64,000 nt of DNA from the NCBI GenBank assembly GCA_900547765.1, contig URIA01000003.1:1-64000 (forward strand), in the 5' to 3' direction. The position numbers and the translations under genes are program-made. Below, piece after piece: positions 8,214 to 16,249 of this stretch (positions are counted from its first letter, which is position 1; each line of letters starts with the position of its first letter). Source of the DNA: an uncultured Collinsella sp. GTDB taxonomy: Bacteria; Actinomycetota; Coriobacteriia; Coriobacteriales; Coriobacteriaceae. Below the pieces are notes generated by a model. It saw only the letters and a program-made list of their open reading frames with translations, was not told the DNA's origin and ran no database searches.

Positions 8214-9002
8214 ATGGGGAAGGGCGACGTTTTGACGATCGATATGAATAGTGCGGCGGGCACGAACGGTGCGGGCGGCGCCGAGGTCGCGCCGCTCATC
8301 GAGCTGCGCGACGTGGTGTTCTCCTATGCGGGGCATACGGTTGTCGATGGCGTGTCGCTGCAGATCGATCGTGGTGAACTCGTTGCCCTGCTAGGTCCCA
8401 ACGGCTGCGGCAAGACGACGATTATGCGCCTTATCAACGGCCTTGAACTCCCGGACGCAGGGGTATACCTGTTTGACGGGCATGTGATCGATGCGGCGTT
8501 TCTAAAGGATTCCGCGGCCGCTCAGCGTTTTCATCAGCGCGTGGGCTTTGTGTTCCAGAATGCCGACGCCCAGCTGTTCTGCGCTATGGTGGGCGAGGAA
8601 GTTGCTTTTGGTCCCGCGCAGATGGGGCTGCCGGCAGACGAGCTCGAGCGCCGCGTCCGTGATGCCATGGAGCTGTTCCAGGTTGCCGACCTTGCCGACG
8701 CCTCTCCCTATCAGCTCTCGGGCGGGCAAAAGAAGCGCGTTGCGCTGGCTGCGGTGGTGTCGATGAACCCGGATATCTTGGTCCTCGACGAACCTACCAA
8801 TGGGCTCGACGAGGATTCATGCGACATCGTGGTCAATTTCTTGCTGGCCTACGTCGCGGCGGGTAAGACGGTCTTGATGAGCACGCATCACCAGGATTTG
8901 GTGCGACGCCTGGGTGCCCGTGCAATCTATATTGATCGATATCACCATGTGGTCGAGGTGCCTTCGCCGTCGTATGGAACCGAAAGCGGTGTTACGGACT
9001 AG
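8214..9002 (+). CDS. cbiO: ECF transporter ATP-binding protein CbiO
   Basis: ABC ATPase powering metal import by the CbiM-CbiQ pair. The product is 262 residues. Walker A is GPNGCGKTT, the signature is LSGGQKKRVALA, and Walker B is ILVLDEPTNGLDE, with a following switch His in STHHQD. Several ATGs are in frame. 8214 is preferred because GGGGA at 8204-8208 gives a proper ribosome-site spacing, while the upstream ATG at 8208 is too close and still earlier starts lie within cbiQ. A short Gly/Ala-rich N-terminus precedes the ABC domain. Only one ATPase gene is present, so it probably acts as a homodimer. Confidence 0.93.
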   Translation: MGKGDVLTIDMNSAAGTNGAGGAEVAPLIELRDVVFSYAGHTVVDGVSLQIDRGELVALLGPNGCGKTTIMRLINGLELPDAGVYLFDGHVIDAAFLKDSAAAQRFHQRVGFVFQNADAQLFCAMVGEEVAFGPAQMGLPADELERRVRDAMELFQVADLADASPYQLSGGQKKRVALAAVVSMNPDILVLDEPTNGLDEDSCDIVVNFLLAYVAAGKTVLMSTHHQDLVRRLGARAIYIDRYHHVVEVPSPSYGTESGVTD

Positions 9003-9022
9003 TTGCTGCGTAGAGCGTGCGT

Positions 9023-9042
9023 AGCCGCCCGCGCGGCTTTGC
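9023..9042 (+). terminator. Weak hairpin after cbiO
   Basis: AGCCGC and GCGGCT pair across a four-base loop (9023-9038) and are followed by TTTGCC. The T-run is short, so it is only a possible terminator. Confidence 0.35.
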
Positions 9043-9082
9043 CGTGATGGTATAGTTATCCAGGTTTTTTATGGGGGTGGCT

Positions 9083-9931
9083 ATGCCAAGTTGGAACATT
9101 CATATCGCTCAAACGGAGCGCTTGCTGGCGCGTGCTGGTGTGCTTGCCGATAGCGTTCGTGACCGCAATGCCTTTTTGTTTGGCTGCGTGGTTCCGGACA
9201 TTTTTGTGGGCTATATGGTTCCCGGTATCGCTGATCCCATTCCGTATCGCATTACGCACTTTGCAAAGCCCGAGCCTATCCCTAAGCCTCGTGAGCATGA
9301 GTTCTGGGATACCTATGTGGCACCGTTGCTTAAAAGTTCGCCCACCGGTGCGCCAGCCGCGGCGACCTCGATTATCGAGGAGCGTGAGCGACTGAATCGC
9401 GTGCACTATCCCCAGCGCTACAGGGATGCTGAGCCGGTTGTCGGTCCCGGCACTCGTGAGTTCTCGCTTGCGTCCGAGGACGTGGCGCAGTCGTTGCTCG
9501 ATTTGACACTGGGTGTCTGGTCGCATCTGGTGGCCGATACCGTATGGAATACGCGCGTGAATCAGTACCTGGAGGCGCACGGCGGCAAGCCGTGCGAGGA
9601 GTTTCGTATTAAAAAGCAGGGCGATTTTGACTGGTTTGGTAAGACGCTGGGCATCGTATCCATTCCGCGCGCGACCGACCGCCTGTATACCGCTGCAGCT
9701 CGGTTTGGGCAGTACCCCATACAAAAGGATTATGTGCTCAAGACCATTGGAGTTATGCACGAAATCGTTCGCGAAAACCCAGGCGAGCCCGATCATCCGC
9801 CGTATCGCCTGCTGACCGAGGAGTTCTTCGACGCAACGTTTACCGAGGTTATAGAGCTCACCGAAACCGGCCTCGCAACGCGCGCTGCAACCCCCGGCGT
9901 CCCAGCAGAACCCCTCATCGCCAGCTGCTAA
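9083..9931 (+). CDS. Zinc-dependent phospholipase C-like protein
   Basis: The 282-residue protein begins MPSWNIHIAQTERLL and resembles the zinc-dependent phospholipase C-type alpha-helical fold found as an uncharacterised family in actinobacteria and firmicutes. His residues near the N-terminus, DIFVGY and the segment VWSHLVADTVWN at about 150 are plausible metal-site elements. There is no signal peptide, so a secreted phospholipase role is doubtful. ATG 9083 is preferred to 9071 because GGGGGTGG precedes it. The 3' end overlaps the stop of the convergent gene by 3 bases. The substrate is unknown. Confidence 0.65.
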   Translation: MPSWNIHIAQTERLLARAGVLADSVRDRNAFLFGCVVPDIFVGYMVPGIADPIPYRITHFAKPEPIPKPREHEFWDTYVAPLLKSSPTGAPAAATSIIEERERLNRVHYPQRYRDAEPVVGPGTREFSLASEDVAQSLLDLTLGVWSHLVADTVWNTRVNQYLEAHGGKPCEEFRIKKQGDFDWFGKTLGIVSIPRATDRLYTAAARFGQYPIQKDYVLKTIGVMHEIVRENPGEPDHPPYRLLTEEFFDATFTEVIELTETGLATRAATPGVPAEPLIASC

Positions 9932-11001
9932 CTTGTCGGCCTAACGCTAAACAACTCGTCCCAGTCAACCAGCAGCTCTCGTCTGAGCGTATCCTCGCCG
10001 TCGGCCTCTTGTTTTGTCTTTGGGGTGTAGGGGAGCCCGGCTTTTTTATGGATGAGCTCGGCAAGGTACTCAAAGCTCTTTTTGTCCTTGATCTGGTCAT
10101 AGGTTATTTGGATGACGTCATATCCCATGCTGGTGAGTGCGGTGGTGCGCTCGGCATCAGAGATGCTTGCGGGTTCGCTACCATGGGCGGATCGACCTTG
10201 GCATTCTAGGATGACGCCCATGCTGTCGGTGTTGCTCTCGATGAGGATGTCGGCGTAGCAGCAGGATCTGGTGTAGAGCGAGCGTGCCGCTTCGCTCAGT
10301 GGAATACGGACGTTGTTGGCGATGCTCATACCTAGCCCGCCCTCGACGCGGGGAAGCGAAATGAGCATGGAGGCCTGGACCTCGAAGGGCGAAGCGGTCT
10401 GTCCCGTCATGCGCTCGGCGGCCCAGCGCAGCTGCTTGACGCCGCGCATGCCTGCGGCTTGCTTGGCGAATGCGGCGATATCCGCCGCATTAAGGAGTGG
10501 CGTGCGCTTCCAAAGGTTGGTGTCATTGCCGTTAACATCTTTAACCCGCTCCCAACCGTAGCTGGGTGCAATGAGCTGTAAGGAAATAGCTTCATCAAGT
10601 TGCTGCTGCGCACGTTTGCTGGGCTTAAATACCGCAAACGAGCCGCATAGCTCATAGCATGCCATAAGCAGCTGGTTGGGGGAGACATGCGTCGCAAGGC
10701 TAAGGAGCGTGAACTCGGGGGACGTGACATCGAATCCATGTTCAGTCTGCCTAAACGACCCCGGAGGCGGTTCTTGCGTGAGCAAGCGGCTATGAAATAG
10801 CTTGCCATTGAAGCGAGCGCCTCTGGTGCTTACGAATCTCCACACCGGCTTGCCAAGCAAGTCGTCAAAAACTGGTTGTTTGGAGTAGTGCACCAAGCGA
10901 TGGTCATGTTCGGGCGGCAGAATTGCCGGATAAAGTCCCAGTATCTGCGGCGGGATGCGATAGTACTGGAAGGCTGTGGGTCCGCAGGCGAGAAATGACA
11001 T
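9928..11001 (-). CDS. Unknown protein with a C-terminal DUF559-like nuclease fold
   Basis: 357 residues, cytoplasmic, no membrane segment. The C-terminal third (about 235-320) has the strand pattern of small PD-(D/E)XK nucleases of the DUF559/Vsr type: an Asp in YADILIE, then an acidic strand GVILECQGRSAH, then YDVIQITYDQIKD. The N-terminal part resembles the transcription-regulator half of AbiEi-like proteins only in general layout (FVSTRGARFNGK, VTSPEFTLLSLA). It could be a mobile-DNA or defence-related orphan. It stands alone between a convergent neighbour and a palindrome-rich gap. The ATG start is the only good one seen, and no function is proven. Confidence 0.6.
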   Translation of the reverse strand: MSFLACGPTAFQYYRIPPQILGLYPAILPPEHDHRLVHYSKQPVFDDLLGKPVWRFVSTRGARFNGKLFHSRLLTQEPPPGSFRQTEHGFDVTSPEFTLLSLATHVSPNQLLMACYELCGSFAVFKPSKRAQQQLDEAISLQLIAPSYGWERVKDVNGNDTNLWKRTPLLNAADIAAFAKQAAGMRGVKQLRWAAERMTGQTASPFEVQASMLISLPRVEGGLGMSIANNVRIPLSEAARSLYTRSCCYADILIESNTDSMGVILECQGRSAHGSEPASISDAERTTALTSMGYDVIQITYDQIKDKKSFEYLAELIHKKAGLPYTPKTKQEADGEDTLRRELLVDWDELFSVRPTS

Positions 11002-11048
11002 AGCAATCCGATCGTTTGAACGTTGTTTGGGCTAGAAAATGCTACTGG

Positions 11049-11178
11049 TTTCGGAAGTGCGGGGAAAAAGAGGAACAGGCTAAGCACAAGCGGGATTTAG
11101 ACCAACTTTATCAGGGGTTTTATTGAAATAAAAGGGCTTGTGCTCGAGGGTAAGCGATTTTTCCCCGCACTTCCGAAA
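11049..11178. repeat. 130-bp element with perfect 21-bp terminal inverted repeats
   Basis: The arms 11049-11069 and 11158-11178 are perfect reverse complements over 21 bases. Inside lie a second inverted repeat (AGCACAAGC with GCTTGTGCT) and a TTTTATT/AATAAAA pair. The interior is AT-rich compared with its surroundings and encodes nothing. It resembles a miniature inverted-repeat element or a very stable hairpin. It occupies most of the gap 11002-11357. Confidence 0.7.
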
Positions 11179-11357
11179 TCACGACTTTCTGGGGTCTTGG
11201 TAAAACGATTTGGCAGGCTGTCATGAGGTGTGGTTTCGCCACCGGCTGGACACCGCTGGGGCTGAGAGTCCAATTTTTGGACCTGGAAGGGCGATTTATC
11301 ATGTCTTAGGTAAAAAAAATGAGATGCGTTGCGCACCGCGGTTGGCGGTGGTGTGAA

Positions 11358-11392
11358 AAAGGGCCCGGAAGGCGAAGCCTTCCGGGCCCTTT
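11358..11392 (-). terminator. Intrinsic terminator of pyk
   Basis: A perfect 16-bp stem (11358-11373 with 11377-11392) has a GAA loop and is followed on the minus strand by a T-run. It lies 29 bases after the pyk stop codon. Confidence 0.9.
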
Positions 11393-11420
11393 GCAATGCA
11401 AACTTGCTTGCAAGTGCGAT

Positions 11421-12881
11421 TTAGCGCACCTGAGCGACGTAAGCGACGTTGGTCGAGGAGACCTTGTCCTCGAGCTGGACGCTCATGCGGGGATCGCCGG
11501 CAGTAGCGACAGTCAGATCGCCCGTCTCGACGTAGCCGAGCTCCTTGGCGGTCTCGATCGCCTTGACGATCGTGCCGTTGACGGTGCCCTGCGTGATCTC
11601 GGCCTGGTGCGGGATCACGCCCCAGTACATGATCATCTGCTGGACGGCCCACTCGTGGCGGGAGAACGCGCAGATCGGCATGTTGGGACGGAAGTGAGAG
11701 ATCAGGCGAGCGGTACGGCCGGTGGTCGTCGGCACGGTGATGCACTTGGCGCCAACGGTGGTGGCCATGTTCACAGCGGACATACCCACAACATTGTTGA
11801 CGACGCGGGTGCCGTGAGCGTCAGCCGGAACCTCGAGCGGAGCGTGAGCCGGGAGGTACTTCTCGGTCTCGAGAGCAATGCTGGCCTGCATCTTGACGGC
11901 CTCGACCGGGTACTTACCGGCAGCGGACTCGCCGGACAGCATAACGGCGTCGGTACCGTCGTAGATGGCGTTAGCAACGTCGGCAACCTCGGCGCGCGTC
12001 GGGCGCGGGTTTTGCTGCATGGAGTCGAGCATCTGCGTAGCGGTGATAACGGGCTTGTAGGCCGCGTTGCACTTGGCGATGATCTCCTTCTGGATGTGCG
12101 GAACGAGCTCGGGCTTGATCTCGATGCCCAGGTCGCCACGGGCGACCATGATGCCGTCGGAAGCCTCGAGGATCTCGTCGAAGTTCTCGACGCCCAGGGC
12201 GCACTCGATCTTCGGGAAGATCGTCACGTGCTCGCCACCGTTCTCGCGGCAAAGCTCGCGGATGCCGCGGACGGACTCGCCGTCACGGATGAAGGAAGCG
12301 GCAATGTAGTCGATGTTCTCGGTCAGGCCAAAGAGGATGTCCTGACGATCGCGCTCGGTGATGGCGGGCAGCGAGATATTGACGTTGGGCATGTTGACGC
12401 CCTTGCGCTCGCCGATCAGGCCGTCGTTCTTGACGACGCAGGTCATGTCCTGGCCGTCGACGGACTCGACCTCGAGGGCGACCAGGCCGTCATCGATCAG
12501 GATGAGGGAGCCCTTCTCGACCTCGGAGGGCAGAGCCAGGTAGTCGAGGGAGATGTGCTCAGAGGTGCCGTGAAAATCCTCGGACGTGGGCTGAGCGGTG
12601 ACGACGATCTTATCGCCGGTCTTGACGGCAACCTTCTTGCCATCGACCAGAAGGCCGGTGCGGACCTCGGGGCCCTTGGTGTCGAGCAGGATGCCGACGG
12701 GCAGGCCGAGCTCCTTGGAAATACGACGGACGCGCTCGATGCGACCGTGGTGCTCGTCGTAGGATCCGTGCGAGAAGTTAAAACGGGCGACGTTCATGCC
12801 CGCCTTGATCATCTCGCGGATGGTCTCGTCGCTATCGCAGGCGGGACCCATGGTGCATACAATCTTGGTGCGCTTGTACAT
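11421..12881 (-). CDS. pyk: Pyruvate kinase
   Basis: Converts phosphoenolpyruvate and ADP to pyruvate and ATP, the last step of glycolysis. It is 486 residues long, as in standard bacterial enzymes. The N-terminal KRTKIVCTMGPACD and NVARFNFSHG are family signatures. The active-site helix region is present (IFPKIECALGVENFDEI, then MVARGDLGIE), as is the substrate-site MLDSM. The C-terminal regulatory domain ends GDPRMSVQLEDKVSSTN-like, without the PEP-utiliser extension of Bacillus enzymes. Monocistronic, with its own terminator and a TATAAT promoter element at 12945. Confidence 0.97.
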   Translation of the reverse strand: MYKRTKIVCTMGPACDSDETIREMIKAGMNVARFNFSHGSYDEHHGRIERVRRISKELGLPVGILLDTKGPEVRTGLLVDGKKVAVKTGDKIVVTAQPTSEDFHGTSEHISLDYLALPSEVEKGSLILIDDGLVALEVESVDGQDMTCVVKNDGLIGERKGVNMPNVNISLPAITERDRQDILFGLTENIDYIAASFIRDGESVRGIRELCRENGGEHVTIFPKIECALGVENFDEILEASDGIMVARGDLGIEIKPELVPHIQKEIIAKCNAAYKPVITATQMLDSMQQNPRPTRAEVADVANAIYDGTDAVMLSGESAAGKYPVEAVKMQASIALETEKYLPAHAPLEVPADAHGTRVVNNVVGMSAVNMATTVGAKCITVPTTTGRTARLISHFRPNMPICAFSRHEWAVQQMIMYWGVIPHQAEITQGTVNGTIVKAIETAKELGYVETGDLTVATAGDPRMSVQLEDKVSSTNVAYVAQVR

Positions 12882-12944
12882 TCAGACCTCCATCTGACAT
12901 CGTCTTGCGCTGATAGATAAACCATAAGAAATAAAACTGAGATG

Positions 12945-12950
12945 ATTATA
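12945..12950 (-). promoter_or_regulatory. -10 element of the pyk promoter
   Basis: On the minus strand this is a perfect TATAAT, 64 bases before the pyk start. The matching -35 position (AGGGTA) is poor, so the call rests on the -10 and the AT-rich surroundings. Confidence 0.5.
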
Positions 12951-13174
12951 ACGAAATGACGACCGAATACCCTCAAAAATCGACCGTATGCCGAATTAGA
13001 AGTTCATTTTTTGCGGAAAAACGGTATATGCAAAAACTTTACCAACCGTTCTAACCGCTGCTATCTGGGCGATATTTTAGTTTGGCGACGCACCGAAGAA
13101 AAAACGTTTTATCAATGTTGGGCATCATATGGTCTGCATCGTTGCACCCGAGCCGTGTTTCCAATTGGAATGTT
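12951..13174. other. AT-rich gene-free gap between pyk and the ATPase gene
   Basis: This stretch is clearly more AT-rich than the flanking genes. An 87-codon plus-strand reading frame crosses it from a TTG start, without ribosome site or family resemblance, and is not accepted as a gene. I see nothing further in it. Confidence 0.5.
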
Positions 13175-13204
13175 TTGGCTAGACGCGCCGCTTTGGGGTA
13201 CCAT
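13175..13204 (+). promoter_or_regulatory. Promoter of the P-type ATPase gene
   Basis: TTGGCT at 13175-13180 and TACCAT at 13199-13204 are separated by 18 bases. Transcription would begin near 13211, just before the structured leader at 13221, which supports the call. Match quality is moderate. Confidence 0.5.
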
Positions 13205-13220
13205 AGCTCCACTATCAACT

Positions 13221-13315
13221 GCCGCTCAGCACGGCAGCCTTGATGAGCCCTTGCCCTTCTCCTGGGAATTATGATCGGGCATCAATCTGCTGAGTGGCCC
13301 GAATCCCAGGAGGGG
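13221..13315 (+). promoter_or_regulatory. Candidate switching RNA leader of the P-type ATPase gene
   Basis: The ribosome site AGGAGGGG (13308-13315) is paired in a 9-bp stem (13259-13267 with 13304-13312) stacked on a 6-bp stem (13275-13280 with 13297-13302). A rival helix joins 13225-13231 to 13288-13294 and 13240-13250 to 13277-13285, which would break the inner stem and free the ribosome site. Also, GCCG-CTCAGCA-CGGC (13221-13235) shows a loop complementary to TGCTGAG in the second hairpin. It matches no riboswitch class I recognise. Confidence 0.55.
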
Positions 13316-13322
13316 ACTCTAT

Positions 13323-16004
13323 ATGCAAAAGGAATACCTGTCCGCCGCGGCGGAGGTGCTCAGCGACCAGGGTGTCGATGAGAACCTCGGCCTGAGCAAC
13401 GACGAGGCGTCGTCGCGCCTCGCCAAGACAGGCCCTAACAAGCTTGAGGAAGCCGAGAAGACACCGCTGTGGAAGCGCTTCTTTGAGCAGATGGCCGACC
13501 CCATGGTCATCATGCTGATCGTTGCCGCCGTCATCAGCGCGCTCACGGGCATGGTCAAGGGTGAGGCGGACTTTGCCGATGTCGCCATCATCATGTTCGT
13601 CGTTATCGTCAACTCGGTGCTGGGCGTGGTTCAGGAGGCCAAGAGCGAGGAAGCTCTCGAGGCACTGCAGGAGATGAGCGCCGCGCAGTCCAAGGTTCTG
13701 CGCGACGGCAAGCTCGTGCATCTGCCGAGCGCCGAGCTCGTGCCTGGCGATGTGATCATGCTCGAGGCGGGTGACTCCGTCCCGGCCGACTGCCGCGTGC
13801 TCGAGAGCGCCACGATGAAGATCGAGGAGGCCGCCCTTACCGGCGAGTCCGTGCCCGTCGAGAAGCACGCCAACGTGATCGAGCTCGCCGCCGGCACCGA
13901 CGACGTGCCGCTCGGCGACCGCAAGAACATGTGCTACATGGGTTCCACCGTGGTATACGGCCGCGGCCGCGCCGTCGTGGTCGGCACCGGCATGAACACC
14001 GAGATGGGTAAGATCGCCGGCGCCCTGGCCGAGGCCAAGGAAGAGCTCACGCCGCTGCAGGTGAAGCTCGCCGAGCTCAGCCGCATCCTCACCATTATGG
14101 TTATCGTCATCTGCGTCGTCATCTTTGGCGTCGACATCATCCGTCACGGTGTGGGCAACGTCCTCACCGACCCGACAGCCTTGCTCGATACCTTTATGGT
14201 TGCCGTCTCGCTCGCCGTCGCTGCCATCCCCGAGGGCCTGGTCGCCGTCGTGACCATCGTGCTGTCGCTTGGCGTGACCAAGATGGCCAAGCGCCAGGCA
14301 ATCATCCGCAAGCTCTCTGCCGTCGAGACCCTTGGCTGCACACAGACCATCTGCTCCGACAAGACCGGTACCCTCACCCAGAACAAGATGACCGTCGTCA
14401 AGCACGAGCTCGCCGCTCCTGAGGAGAAGTTCCTAGCCGGCATGGCTCTGTGCTCCGACGCCCAGTGGGATGAGGAGCTGGGCGAGGCCGTGGGTGAGCC
14501 GACTGAGTGCGCGCTCGTCAACGACGCCGGCAAGGCGGGGCTCACCGGCCTGACCGCCGAGCACCCGCGTGTGGGCGAGGCCCCGTTCGACTCGGGCCGC
14601 AAGATGATGTCCGTGGTCGTCGAGACCCTGGACGGCGAGTACGAGCAGTACACCAAGGGTGCGCCCGACGTGGTGATCGGCCTGTGCACCCATATCTACG
14701 ACGGCGACAAGGTCGTTCCCCTGACCGAGGAGCGTCGTGCCGAGCTCGTGGCCGCCAACAAGGCCATGGCCGACGAGGCCCTGCGCGTGCTGGCGCTGGC
14801 AAGCCGCACCTACACCGAGGTCCCGGCCGACTGCAGCCCCGCCGCGCTCGAGCACGACTTGGTCTTCTGCGGCCTGTCCGGCATGATTGACCCGGTCCGC
14901 CCCGAGGTCGCCGACGCCATCCGCGAGGCGCACGACGCCGGTATCCGCACCGTCATGATCACGGGCGACCACATCGACACTGCCGTGGCCATTGCCAAGC
15001 AGCTGGGAATCGTCACCGATCGTAGCCATGCCATCACCGGTGCCGACCTCGATCGCATGAGCGACGAGGAGCTCGACGCACACATCGAGGACTACGGCGT
15101 GTACGCCCGCGTTCAGCCCGAGCACAAGACCCGCATCGTCGAGGCTTGGAAGTCGCGCGACCAGATCGTGGCCATGACGGGCGATGGCGTCAACGACGCC
15201 CCGTCCATCAAGCGCGCCGACATCGGCGTTGGCATGGGCATCACCGGTACCGACGTCACCAAGAACGTCGCCGACATGGTGCTTGCCGATGACAACTTCG
15301 CCACCATCATCGGTGCCTGCGAAGAAGGCCGTCGCATCTACGACAACATCCGCAAGGTCATCCAGTTCCTGCTTTCGGCAAACCTTGCCGAGGTCTTCTC
15401 GGTGTTTATCGCCACGCTCATCGGCTTTACCATCTTCCAGCCGGTGCAGCTGCTGTGGGTGAACCTGGTCACCGACTGTTTCCCCGCGCTCGCGCTGGGC
15501 ATGGAGGACGCCGAGGGCGACATCATGAAGCGCAAGCCGCGCAACGCCAAGGACGGCGTCTTTGCCGGACATATGGGTCTGGACTGCGTGGTCCAGGGCC
15601 TGATCATCACCGTGCTGGTGCTGGCGAGCTTCTTTGTGGGCGTGTACTTTGACATGGGCTACATCCACATCGCCGATATGATCGCCGGCAATGCCGACGA
15701 GGAAGGCGTGATGATGGCGTTCATCACGCTCAACATGGTCGAGATATTCCACTGCTTCAATATGCGCAGCCGTCGTGCGTCGCTGTTCACCATGAAGAAG
15801 CAGAACAAGTGGCTGTGGGCTTCCGCCGCGCTGGCACTGGTGCTGACGGTGATCGTGACCGTGCAGCCGACGCTTGCCGAGATGTTCTTTGGCCCTGTGA
15901 CGCTTGAGCTCAAGGGCGTTCTTGCCGCGCTGGGCCTGGCCTTCCTGATCATCCCGCTGATGGAGATCTACAAGGCGATCATGCGCGCTGTGGAGAAAGA
16001 GTAA
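13323..16004 (+). CDS. Cation-translocating P-type ATPase, calcium (SERCA/PMR1) type
   Basis: Membrane pump, most likely exporting Ca2+ at the expense of ATP. It is 893 residues, full length for type IIA pumps. Order: N-terminal cation-ATPase domain, LTGESVPVEK actuator loop at about 172, PEGL ion-site helix at about 302, phosphorylated Asp in SDKTGTLTQNK at about 346, nucleotide domain, MTGDGVNDAPS hinge at about 618, and six C-terminal membrane helices with NLVTDCFPALALG. The ion-site helices are of the calcium rather than the heavy-metal or Na/K type, but Mn2+ transport is also possible. The ATG is 7 bases after AGGAGGGG, which the leader can hide. Monocistronic. Confidence 0.9.
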   Translation: MQKEYLSAAAEVLSDQGVDENLGLSNDEASSRLAKTGPNKLEEAEKTPLWKRFFEQMADPMVIMLIVAAVISALTGMVKGEADFADVAIIMFVVIVNSVLGVVQEAKSEEALEALQEMSAAQSKVLRDGKLVHLPSAELVPGDVIMLEAGDSVPADCRVLESATMKIEEAALTGESVPVEKHANVIELAAGTDDVPLGDRKNMCYMGSTVVYGRGRAVVVGTGMNTEMGKIAGALAEAKEELTPLQVKLAELSRILTIMVIVICVVIFGVDIIRHGVGNVLTDPTALLDTFMVAVSLAVAAIPEGLVAVVTIVLSLGVTKMAKRQAIIRKLSAVETLGCTQTICSDKTGTLTQNKMTVVKHELAAPEEKFLAGMALCSDAQWDEELGEAVGEPTECALVNDAGKAGLTGLTAEHPRVGEAPFDSGRKMMSVVVETLDGEYEQYTKGAPDVVIGLCTHIYDGDKVVPLTEERRAELVAANKAMADEALRVLALASRTYTEVPADCSPAALEHDLVFCGLSGMIDPVRPEVADAIREAHDAGIRTVMITGDHIDTAVAIAKQLGIVTDRSHAITGADLDRMSDEELDAHIEDYGVYARVQPEHKTRIVEAWKSRDQIVAMTGDGVNDAPSIKRADIGVGMGITGTDVTKNVADMVLADDNFATIIGACEEGRRIYDNIRKVIQFLLSANLAEVFSVFIATLIGFTIFQPVQLLWVNLVTDCFPALALGMEDAEGDIMKRKPRNAKDGVFAGHMGLDCVVQGLIITVLVLASFFVGVYFDMGYIHIADMIAGNADEEGVMMAFITLNMVEIFHCFNMRSRRASLFTMKKQNKWLWASAALALVLTVIVTVQPTLAEMFFGPVTLELKGVLAALGLAFLIIPLMEIYKAIMRAVEKE

Positions 16005-16015
16005 CGTACCTGTCC

Positions 16016-16103
16016 GGGCCCGCCCCACGCCCTTTCTCCCTCACTGGTCCTCGCGCTTCGCGCTGCGGGATCGTTCGGGAGAAAGGGCTTCCGGGGCGGG
16101 CCC
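16016..16103. repeat. Long palindromic element with conserved apex, copy 2
   Basis: Perfect arms of 11 bp (16016-16026 with 16093-16103) and 12 bp (16029-16040 with 16077-16088) enclose an apex GCGC-TTC-GCGC flanked by GGTCCTC and CTGCGGGAT. The apex region is almost identical to that at 6005-6031, but the arms are unrelated in sequence. It directly follows the ATPase stop codon. Confidence 0.75.
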
Positions 16104-16163
16104 TGCGGTATCCTTGCTGGCTTTTCTCCCGAGCGGATGATAAAGGGCTGAGGGAAAGTGTGT

Positions 16164-16200
16164 GAGCCGGTCGAGCGTTTGCTCGACCGGCTCTTTTTTT
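16164..16200 (+). terminator. Intrinsic terminator after the P-type ATPase gene
   Basis: A perfect 13-bp stem (16164-16176 with 16181-16193) has a GTTT loop and is followed by seven Ts. Confidence 0.92.
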
Positions 16201-16249
16201 GTGGGTAAAATACCTGCTCAGTTGTGATTTTGGCTGCTGGGAGGCGTTT

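Noticed and set aside
13011..13274. 87-codon plus-strand frame between pyk and the ATPase gene
   Set aside because: It has a TTG start without a ribosome site, an odd composition, and overlaps the ATPase promoter and leader.
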